Positions 48,488-54,111 of a stretch of 54,111 bases of DNA are shown here, one piece after another. A program made the position numbers and the translations under genes. The stretch comes from a virus. Numbering within the stretch: position 1 is the stretch's first letter; the number at the start of each line of letters is the position of its first letter. Under the pieces are notes generated by a model. It made no database searches. It worked only from the letters and a program-made list of their open reading frames with translations, and was not told the DNA's origin. The stretch spans positions 1 to 54,111 of the IMG/VR virus record IMGVR_UViG_3300020160_000355. One strand, given 5' to 3'.

Positions 48488-50622
48488 GAGCCAACTCCGC
48501 TCAAAGGAGCAAAATTGTTGGTGACCGGGGCTCCAGTTGCTAGTGTCGCGCCGGGTTGTGCGTTTGGTGGGGTACCACCTGCCTGTGCTTGGCCGTTCTG
48601 CTGTTCAAGCATCATCTGCTGTTGCTGGGCCGCCTGCTGTTGCTGCTGTTGGGCCATACGTGCCTTGATGATCTCCACTGGTGGCACGATGTTGTCTGGG
48701 TTCAGGTCCAGAGTCTTAGCGGCTTGGCGCAACAGTTCTGCGATGCCTTCGACACCGACGATCTGCTGAGTGAGCGGGTTTGACAACGCGATCTGCAAGA
48801 ACTGGTTCTGACGCATCTGAGCCTGCTCTTTTACCAGCAAAGAGGTCGCGCCTCGTGCAACGATGTTCACGTCACCCTTCAAGTCTGGGTCATCACCGTA
48901 ACGCATGTTGTAAAAATACAACCGTTCGATGGCCAGACGAATGACGTTTTCGTCGATGTTTGCAATCACTTGCTTAATAGCCTTACCAGCGTTAGACATC
49001 ATCATGCTCATGCCGGAGGCTGTACGGCCAGCGCCGCCTGCTGCGCTCTCGCCGGTCATGTACTTGGGGATGCCTGTGTATTCGTCAGCCAGTGTTGAGA
49101 ACTTCTCGTACACGCTCATCAGTTCAGATGACAAGCTGGATGGCTGGAAGAATTGCATTGGGGCTTGGCCACCAGCCATTGGGTCAGACGTGACTTGCCA
49201 CACCTTCCATGGGTACATCTGTGTGATGTTCTCGCCTTGGGGCAAGCGGTCGATGTTGTAGACCACCTGCGGGCCGGAGGCGATGGACATGTTGTTCACC
49301 AGCGCACGAGCAGCGGCGTTACAGATGTCTTGAGCATCACGGCACAAGTCAGCAACAGAGTTGCCCCAGTACGCACCGGGAACTTCTTCGTAGCTCGCCT
49401 TGTAGTAAGGTTTGCGACCCAGCGGGTCTGGGTTGATGACGGCCTTGATGACCCATGTACCAATGACCCAAGCCTCGATGGGGTAGTCCATCAAAGGGTC
49501 TGGAACTTCTTCTTCGGTCATGCCCCAGTCGCGTAGCAACTGGCCCTGCACGTTGCCCCAGTACTGGAGCGCGTCAATCAACTGCGATGGGTTCTGTTGC
49601 ACGCCCATAGTTGACTTGCCCTCAGCCGCAGCCTTGTTCATGTCAACGTAAATCCAGTCGCGCAAGCCGCCCTTGCCGTACTCTTCGAGCACCATGCGGA
49701 TAGCGCCGTCGCTGTAACCTTCCACACCAATCAGTGCTTGCAGGTCAGCGCGTGCGAGTTTGTGTCGTTCGATGAGCGCACCGTCGTCAACAGTAGATGC
49801 GTCAGCTGCTGGGTAAATGTTGAATGGGTCAACACGTTCCCACTCTAAGCACAGCTCATCTTTCACAGCCAGCTCGTACTGGCCATCCGCAGTTGGAGTC
49901 CACTGCATCTTAGGGCGCTTGCGGACCACTGGGCCTTTTATGAACGCGGAAGGGAATGTTGTGATGTCATCGAGAAAGTCGCTGAACGCTTGGGCCCAGT
50001 TACCTTCTTGTAGCTGGTCAGTCATCTTGACTTCCATACGCTCAGCCGTGCGGCCGGCCATATCTTTCAAGTGTGACATTGCCATATCCTTCATTTCAAG
50101 CAAGCGCTCGCGCACTTGTTGGTCTGTAGGTGGCGTGCCAGCTGCGTACAGCTGCATCACTTCTTGCTGGGCCTGCTGCATGATGGATTCGACCTGACTT
50201 GGGGGTAGGTCAGGAATCGCACCGGGCTTGATGGTCCAAGGCTTCTCATCAGAAGCAGTTATTAACGTGTCGCGCAACCAGCTCGATGCAGCACGGCATT
50301 TGTTCGATGTCAACATCATGTAGATGGTGGAACTGCCTTGCTCCCGAAGCTGAGCGAGCTTATCGGGGTCGTATTCGCCGCGACGAGCGCGGACGGATTT
50401 GAGCATTTTGATTTCTGAAGTCTGCTGCTTCGCCATCATGGAGCTCATCCATGTCTTGCGAATAAAGCCGGCTAGAGCCTGAACCACAGGTTGTGCGTTC
50501 TGCTGTTGCGCTTTTGTGCGCTGCTCTTCTTGTAGCGCCTTCAGAGATTTAATCGTGACCATACCACCCGTGGTAACAGTACCCGGGGCGTTCGTATTGG
50601 TAATGTTCAAGCCAAGTTGCAT
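48484..50622 (-). CDS. Portal protein (712 aa)
   Basis: A large portal, close to P22 size and bigger than T7-type portals. Features are RKTWMSSMMAKQQTSEIKML near the start, WKVWQVTSDPMAGGQAPMQF with PSSLSSELMSVYEKFSTLAD (clip/stem region), EYTGIPKYMTGESA and a C-terminal Gln-rich coil (MAQQQQQQAAQQQQMMLEQQ), matching the barrel helix class. It forms the dodecameric ring for DNA entry and binds terminase. The ATG has no obvious Shine-Dalgarno site. Confidence 0.85.
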   Translation of the reverse strand: MQLGLNITNTNAPGTVTTGGMVTIKSLKALQEEQRTKAQQQNAQPVVQALAGFIRKTWMSSMMAKQQTSEIKMLKSVRARRGEYDPDKLAQLREQGSSTIYMMLTSNKCRAASSWLRDTLITASDEKPWTIKPGAIPDLPPSQVESIMQQAQQEVMQLYAAGTPPTDQQVRERLLEMKDMAMSHLKDMAGRTAERMEVKMTDQLQEGNWAQAFSDFLDDITTFPSAFIKGPVVRKRPKMQWTPTADGQYELAVKDELCLEWERVDPFNIYPAADASTVDDGALIERHKLARADLQALIGVEGYSDGAIRMVLEEYGKGGLRDWIYVDMNKAAAEGKSTMGVQQNPSQLIDALQYWGNVQGQLLRDWGMTEEEVPDPLMDYPIEAWVIGTWVIKAVINPDPLGRKPYYKASYEEVPGAYWGNSVADLCRDAQDICNAAARALVNNMSIASGPQVVYNIDRLPQGENITQMYPWKVWQVTSDPMAGGQAPMQFFQPSSLSSELMSVYEKFSTLADEYTGIPKYMTGESAAGGAGRTASGMSMMMSNAGKAIKQVIANIDENVIRLAIERLYFYNMRYGDDPDLKGDVNIVARGATSLLVKEQAQMRQNQFLQIALSNPLTQQIVGVEGIAELLRQAAKTLDLNPDNIVPPVEIIKARMAQQQQQQAAQQQQMMLEQQNGQAQAGGTPPNAQPGATLATGAPVTNNFAPLSGVGS

Positions 50623-50670
50623 ATGTGCGTCACTTTGTGCGGTGGGATGTACTATGGCACGATCTCAGCA

Positions 50671-52071
50671 TCAGGTCCACACGTAGTTGGATTTCTGTAC
50701 TGTGACTGCCTTGCGGCCCCAAGCATCGCCTGTGACGTTTCCATCAGCGTGCAGACACGCGTACTGATGGGCATCTGCAATGTGGGAGTGTGAGTTTTTC
50801 TCGGGCTTATCGTCCGTCTCACCATTCTGACGGATTTTATACCTATATCCGCCTCGGAGTGCAGCAATTAATTTTGTACAGCTTGGGTCGATCAAATGAC
50901 CGGGCTTACCGTCTACTGTTCGAGTGAGCATCGAATCGACTGCGTTAACTCGCGCCACCACGCTGTTCGTACGCGCTGGGATGACTCGAAACCCCTCTTG
51001 TTTGAGGATATCGAACACCGACCGCTCGTCAGTCTGCGCCCGCTGTTGGCCGGCAGGGTCACCAATAATAAGCACGTTCATGCCCGGAAAACGGTTAGCC
51101 AGCAACGGTTTGAGCTTCTCGCGGCAGAACCGCAGCGTGCCCATACCCTCTGAGGTCAGGTCAGCAAAAGTCAGCAATCGACCCTGCGCGTCAACTTGGT
51201 TGATCGTGCATGCAGGTGTAAGCCCGAAGTCCATCCCAATGATGAGCGGGTGGGTCTGGAGCTTGATATGGTTCAGAGTCTTCTCTGCCACATGTGTCTC
51301 TTTGTCAAACGCTCGGAACACCGGCTGGCCTGAGAGCGAACGTCCGAACTTACCGTGTACGTAGACGTCAATCCAGTCTTCGGACTTGCCTTCGCACAAG
51401 TTCTCGTAGTAGCCGTCAGGCAGGAACTGTACCCAGTCCGCTTCCTGCGCCAAGCCACTAGGCTGCATCGTGACGTGCATGTTGTCAGGCGGGTCGTTCA
51501 GTAAGGTTTCCCAGAACGTATCAGCGTCCGGCGGGTTGGTAGCGCCCCACACCTTGTGAATCTGCTTGCCGTTGTCATCGCAAGCACCCACACCGTTCAT
51601 CGTCTTATCGGGATAGCGACCAAGACGACCAGTAAGAGCGTTGTAAATGTCAGGGTTGATCTCTCGAAACTCGTCCATGACGCCAAAGGTGAGCTGGAGG
51701 GACAAAAGACGTCGAGCATCATTAGCATCGTCCAGACCACGAAATAGGACTTCGCACTCCACATCATCAAACTTAAGCAGAAACTTAGAGTTCGTTTTCT
51801 CCAATATGCCAGCTTCTCCATCTGGATACCATTTCAAAAAGTCCGGGATGGTGGTGTCCCACAGCATCTGACGGGTGTTACGAATAACAGCACAGCGCGA
51901 ACGACGGATGCCGTCCGGCCCTGCCTTGATACGTGCAGCCTCGTAGCCGATCTTAATCAACGACGCGGTTGTCTTGGTAGAACCCACCGGGCCCACGATG
52001 AAGTTCGCGAACTTGTCCGATGTCAGGAATGGGACCACCGACAGGGGTGGTGTGTAGACAAGGTTAGCCAT
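50671..52071 (-). CDS. terL: Terminase large subunit
   Basis: 466 residues. ATPase domain with Walker A VGPVGSTKTT (G27-T35) and Walker B FGVMDEFREI (D133, E134). The nuclease domain has IIGMDFGLTP (D280), LIIGDPAGQQRA (around 338) and a C-terminal HIADAHQYACLH. The enzyme pumps DNA into the procapsid and cuts concatemers. It overlaps TerS by eight bases. Confidence 0.9.
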   Translation of the reverse strand: MANLVYTPPLSVVPFLTSDKFANFIVGPVGSTKTTASLIKIGYEAARIKAGPDGIRRSRCAVIRNTRQMLWDTTIPDFLKWYPDGEAGILEKTNSKFLLKFDDVECEVLFRGLDDANDARRLLSLQLTFGVMDEFREINPDIYNALTGRLGRYPDKTMNGVGACDDNGKQIHKVWGATNPPDADTFWETLLNDPPDNMHVTMQPSGLAQEADWVQFLPDGYYENLCEGKSEDWIDVYVHGKFGRSLSGQPVFRAFDKETHVAEKTLNHIKLQTHPLIIGMDFGLTPACTINQVDAQGRLLTFADLTSEGMGTLRFCREKLKPLLANRFPGMNVLIIGDPAGQQRAQTDERSVFDILKQEGFRVIPARTNSVVARVNAVDSMLTRTVDGKPGHLIDPSCTKLIAALRGGYRYKIRQNGETDDKPEKNSHSHIADAHQYACLHADGNVTGDAWGRKAVTVQKSNYVWT

Positions 52072-52555
52072 CTATGGTGATCGGAGTTGGGCCGGGGGCC
52101 TGTGGGATGTTGATGGTGATAGAAAACTTTGGCGCAGAAGCTATAGACGTGTCGACTGCCTTTTTGTCAGGCTTCAAGCCGGCTACATCCACGAGTGAGT
52201 TGAACACACTCAGCTTCTGCATGATTGACGTGTCGTTGGCGATGGCCTGTTTGAACATCTGGCTCATCATCTCTTCAGCCATCAGACCAGCCTTGAGCCG
52301 GAACGTCATGCCATTACGCTCAAACTCAGCGCGCTGGTTCTGAACTGCATGGATGAACGGTGGCCACTGCTGTAAGCGCTCCCACTTCTCGCCACTGAAA
52401 CCAAAGCGAGCTGCTACGTCGGTCGGATTCTCCAGCCCCGCAGCGCACTCCCACACCAACTGGGGCGGGATGTCTAGGGTGACATGAGGTTCACTGGCTT
52501 GAGGTGAGAGCGCGAACTCTTGGTGGTCTGCGAAGTGGTCGAGGTCGTTACTCAT
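52064..52555 (-). CDS. terS: Terminase small subunit (probable)
   Basis: 163 residues directly upstream of TerL. A helix-turn-helix-like segment (ENPTDVAARFGFSGEKWERL, about 42-61) is followed by long helices (FRLKAGLMAEEMMSQMFKQA) and a Pro-rich C-terminal beta part (FSITINIPQAPGPTPITIDG). This is the usual DNA-recognition, oligomerisation and TerL-binding layout. Assigned by position and pattern. Confidence 0.75.
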   Translation of the reverse strand: MSNDLDHFADHQEFALSPQASEPHVTLDIPPQLVWECAAGLENPTDVAARFGFSGEKWERLQQWPPFIHAVQNQRAEFERNGMTFRLKAGLMAEEMMSQMFKQAIANDTSIMQKLSVFNSLVDVAGLKPDKKAVDTSIASAPKFSITINIPQAPGPTPITIDG

Positions 52556-52679
52556 ACTTCTTCAACCCGTCGGTCAGGATGCGTCGAATCAGTTCAGACA
52601 TGGTCAGCCCAGTGCGCTCCGCTTCTTTGCGCAGTGCATCCACGACCTGTTCGGGTAGGAAGAAGTTGTAGCGTTTCAT
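52548..52679 (-). CDS. Ribbon-helix-helix DNA-binding protein (43 aa)
   Basis: A short gene whose ATG overlaps the upstream stop as TGATG and whose end overlaps TerS by eight bases. The product MKRYNFFLPEQVVDALRKEA, followed by ERTGLTMSELIRRILTDGLKK, has the beta strand, helix and helix of CopG/Arc-type ribbon-helix-helix repressors (FLPEQ...ALR...GLTMSELIRRIL). It may regulate late transcription or assist packaging. It is a dimeric family, and the length is just enough for the fold. Confidence 0.7.
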   Translation of the reverse strand: MKRYNFFLPEQVVDALRKEAERTGLTMSELIRRILTDGLKKYE

Positions 52680-52951
52680 CAGTCGAGCTTCAAATCACTA
52701 AGGTCTGGGAGGCCGGCGTCCACTGGGGCGGCTTTAGGTTCGCGTGGTTTACGCACCTTCGGAGCTGGGGGCGGGGTTTCTTGCTTGAGGGTCAAAGCTT
52801 CCAGCTGGGGTTTGCCCTGCTCTTGGATTTTGCGCATCAGCGTGTTGACTTCATCGTATGTGTACGTCGCCTGACGAGCAGACTGGAACAGCACAAATGC
52901 CATGTCGATTTCTTGGATGGTGAGCTCTAGCTTGAGGGTAGGGGTATTCAT
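52679..52951 (-). CDS. Hypothetical 90-aa protein
   Basis: A helical N-terminal part (LELTIQEIDMAFVLFQSARQ), then a Pro/Lys-rich linker (ETPPPAPKVRKPREPKAAP) and acidic end DLSDLKLD. The acidic tail after a flexible linker recalls proteins that dock to partners. Second gene of the leftward arm; no family known. Confidence 0.55.
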   Translation of the reverse strand: MNTPTLKLELTIQEIDMAFVLFQSARQATYTYDEVNTLMRKIQEQGKPQLEALTLKQETPPPAPKVRKPREPKAAPVDAGLPDLSDLKLD

Positions 52952-52952
52952 A

Positions 52953-53174
52953 TTATTTTTTGCCTTTTGCGTACGCAGCTGTTGAGAGCTTGCCAGATTT
53001 CAGGGCCTTGCCAGTTTTCATAGCACCTTTGCCCTCGCCTTCCATCTTCTCACCCTTTGCATACTGCGCGGGGGTGATCTTGCCGGACTTGACGGCTTTA
53101 GCTTCTTTGCGTTCTTCGGCTGGAGTGTCCTTGCCTTTGAACAGATTCTTCAGTGCTGGTTTGGGAATTGCCAT
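52953..53174 (-). CDS. Small basic Lys/Gly/Ala-rich protein (73 aa)
   Basis: The ATG at 53,174 has AAGGAGC at ideal spacing, favouring it over a more upstream in-frame start. The product (MAIPKPALKNLFKGKDTPAE) contains repeats KAVKSGKITPAQYAKGEK and KALKSGKLSTAAYAKGKK, i.e. a duplicated AxKSGKxxxAxYAKG unit. Highly basic, it may bind DNA or the acidic scaffold. It is the first gene of the leftward arm. Confidence 0.65.
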   Translation of the reverse strand: MAIPKPALKNLFKGKDTPAEERKEAKAVKSGKITPAQYAKGEKMEGEGKGAMKTGKALKSGKLSTAAYAKGKK

Positions 53175-53335
53175 TTGGTGCTCCTTGTGAATGACGTGTG
53201 TATGGTACACGGGAATAAGTATTCAATGCAACTTTTTAGGTTTACAACGTGTGGCGAATGTGTGTATGTACTAAAAAACGACCTTTGTTGCGTGTGCGAT
53301 ACGTAAAACAGGCGGGGGGTCCCTCGTGTCCGTGT

Positions 53336-53356
53336 CCCTCCCCCCACCCCTACCCC
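53336..53356 (-). other. G-quadruplex motif in the divergent control region
   Basis: The minus strand reads G4-TA-G4-T-G6-A-G3, four G tracts with one- or two-base loops, a canonical high-stability quadruplex pattern. A leftward transcript starting upstream of it would carry it in the RNA leader. It might influence promoter activity, replication or leader RNA. Confidence 0.6.
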
Positions 53357-53434
53357 GTTGTATTGTTGAAACCTCTAGTGGGTAGTAAGCAAGACAACGA
53401 AAAGGTTGTATCGCTGAAACCCCTTGTGAGGGTA
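53357..53434 (+). repeat. Imperfect direct repeat pair
   Basis: GTTGTATTGTTGAAACC at 53,357 and GTTGTATCGCTGAAACC at 53,405 start 48 bases apart; each is followed by a short stretch with GTG and GGGTA. A third, partial copy GTCGTATTGAAACC is at 53,739-53,752. Candidate protein-binding repeats or iterons. Confidence 0.5.
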
Positions 53435-53449
53435 TCGCCCCTCGCTGAA

Positions 53450-53563
53450 TGTTCCTTAAAAACTGATTGTCTGAATGTTTGCTTACGGCTTCGTGTCGTG
53501 GCGGGCGGTTTCGAGCCGCAATAACGGGTAGGTCAATCGGTGGAGCAATGTCTTTAAAAATTT
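53450..53563 (+). promoter_or_regulatory. Two boxA-like antitermination motifs
   Basis: TGTTCCTTAAAAAC (53,450-53,463) and TGTCTTTAAAAATT (53,549-53,562) resemble the bacterial rRNA leader boxA (TGCTCTTTAACAA), to which NusB and S10 bind. The first is followed by GATTGTCTG, reminiscent of the sequence after boxA in rrn leaders. They precede a terminator at 53,950 on the same strand. Confidence 0.4.
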
Positions 53564-53949
53564 GAATTTGAATCCTTGGGGCTTACAACCCGAGACGGGT
53601 ACGAAGTAGACGAAGATACCCTGACAGCATTGATTGTGTCCGTGCGCCTAGTGGAATAGGTGCTTAGGGCTAGGCTCTGTTGTGCGAATGAGCAGTATGA
53701 ATCCCATGCCATTGTGCGAGTAGATTGGCGACAGTAGTGTCGTATTGAAACCACAAATTAGCGTATGGCGGCAACTCGGAAGGCGCGCACCACAACCTAG
53801 ACCACCGACAATCTTACGCAACACGCTTCAGCGGTGCGAGACCGTGGAGTGGAGTCGAATCTAATGGAAAGACATTAGTCAGTAGCGCCGACTGTAAAAC
53901 GGGCGATGAGGTGGCAACCCTAGTACCGAGAACAGAAAACCTAGGCTCC

Positions 53950-53984
53950 AGCCCGCTAGGTTATGAGACTAGCGGGCTTTATTG
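53950..53984 (+). terminator. Intrinsic terminator upstream of the next rightward gene
   Basis: AGCCCGCTAG (53,950-53,959) pairs perfectly with CTAGCGGGCT (53,969-53,978) around a nine-base loop, then TTTATTGTG. It implies a rightward transcript that ends here, i.e. a leader or small RNA made from within the control region, 54 bases ahead of the next start codon. Confidence 0.75.
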
Positions 53985-54037
53985 TGTGTATTCAATCCCG
54001 AGTGCATACAACGAAGCTAACTAACTGGAGAATTTTC

Positions 54038-54111
54038 ATGAACGCAATCGACACAATCACTTTCGCCCCTGCAATCATCAATGTTGAGGGCAAAACCGCG
54101 ACTGAGCGCAA
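54038..54111 (+). CDS. 5' end of a rightward gene, truncated by the window
   Basis: An ATG at 54,038 preceded by GGAG at good spacing opens a frame MNAIDTITFAPAIINVEGKT that runs to the end of the window (24 codons visible). No function can be read. It points rightward like the genes at the start of the window, so it is probably the first gene of the early operon. Confidence 0.65.
   Translation, partial: MNAIDTITFAPAIINVEGKTATER

Larger units (their letters stand above)
53175..54037. promoter_or_regulatory. Divergent non-coding control region
   Basis: About 0.86 kb without a credible gene, between the leftward packaging arm and a rightward gene at 54,038. It holds a C/G-rich quadruplex tract, an imperfect repeat pair (53,357-53,434), two boxA-like motifs (53,450 and 53,549), several small hairpins and a perfect 10-bp stem terminator (53,950-53,984). 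A weak sigma70-like pair for the leftward arm (TTGCAT, 18 bases, TACCAT) is possible near 53,201-53,231, but I would not rely on it. It may be the main early promoter/leader region, and possibly a replication origin. Confidence 0.6.

Noticed and set aside
53249-53524. 91-codon open frame on the plus strand in the control region
   Set aside because: It is Cys/Pro/Leu-rich, lacks a ribosome site, and its internal repetition only mirrors the 48-base DNA repeat.
53357-53752. CRISPR-like repeats ending in GAAAC
   Set aside because: Only two and a half imperfect copies, irregular spacing and no cas genes; better described as regulatory repeats.
53521-53930. tRNA-like stretches (T-loop-like TTTGAATCC at 53,566 and AGTCGAATC at 53,852; D-arm-like TAGTGGAATAGG at 53,649; loop-like CTGTAAAA at 53,891)
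   Set aside because: None of the candidates gives a full cloverleaf: acceptor and T stems fail to pair or the spacing is too short. They could be decayed tRNAs, but I cannot support a gene.
1-54111. Phage-encoded RNA polymerase, integrase or repressor
   Set aside because: No reading frame with the catalytic motifs of single-subunit RNA polymerase, tyrosine or serine recombinase, or a CI/Cro-type switch was found.

Overview
This window looks like most of the genome of a lytic-type tailed bacteriophage (Caudoviricetes) with a short-tail (podovirus) gene set. The evidence is a complete set of virion genes (small and large terminase, a large portal of P22 size, scaffold, coat, two adaptor-like proteins, a tail nozzle protein, fibres, internal virion proteins), a complete Gram-negative lysis set (GH19 endolysin, holin candidate, Rz with embedded Rz1) and a self-contained replication set. 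I see no integrase, no repressor/Cro switch, no phage RNA polymerase and no confident tRNA gene. The host must be Gram-negative (spanins, lipoproteins); nothing here fixes the genus.

Layout. About 1-20,004 is read rightward and holds early/replication genes in tight, mostly overlapping operons. It starts with a MoxR-type AAA+ ATPase, a DUF3150-like protein and a metallopeptidase/VWA-like protein among many tiny proteins, then unknown and DNA-binding proteins (6.3-10 kb). The replication block (10-20 kb) holds family A DNA polymerase, Cas4/RecB-like nuclease, VRR-NUC nuclease, HNH-like protein, SNF2-type helicase, a probable ssDNA-binding protein and a primase-helicase fusion. A strong terminator closes this arm at 20,037-20,066.

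About 53,174 down to 20,066 is read leftward. In transcription order it holds packaging (RHH protein, TerS, TerL), portal, scaffold, coat, adaptors, fibre and repeat proteins, a glycine-rich adhesin, a cupin, the lysis cassette, tail nozzle, GNAT acetyltransferase, internal virion protein, PAPS-reductase-like protein, a second internal protein, then a 3,093-residue giant protein and three small genes. A near-consensus sigma70 promoter sits at the portal stop codon, and hairpin terminators flank the coat gene.

The two arms diverge from a non-coding control region of about 0.86 kb (53,175-54,037). It contains a G-quadruplex motif, imperfect repeats, two boxA-like motifs and a perfect-stem terminator just before a new rightward gene that runs off the window.

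Most unusual items: the giant virion protein, which carries an L,D-transpeptidase-like domain, a zincin-like motif and an ART-PolyVal ADP-ribosyltransferase-like domain; the MoxR/DUF3150/VWA-metallopeptidase module; a putative fibre protein built from 18-residue repeats; a second spanin-like overlapping gene pair; and the structured leader region.
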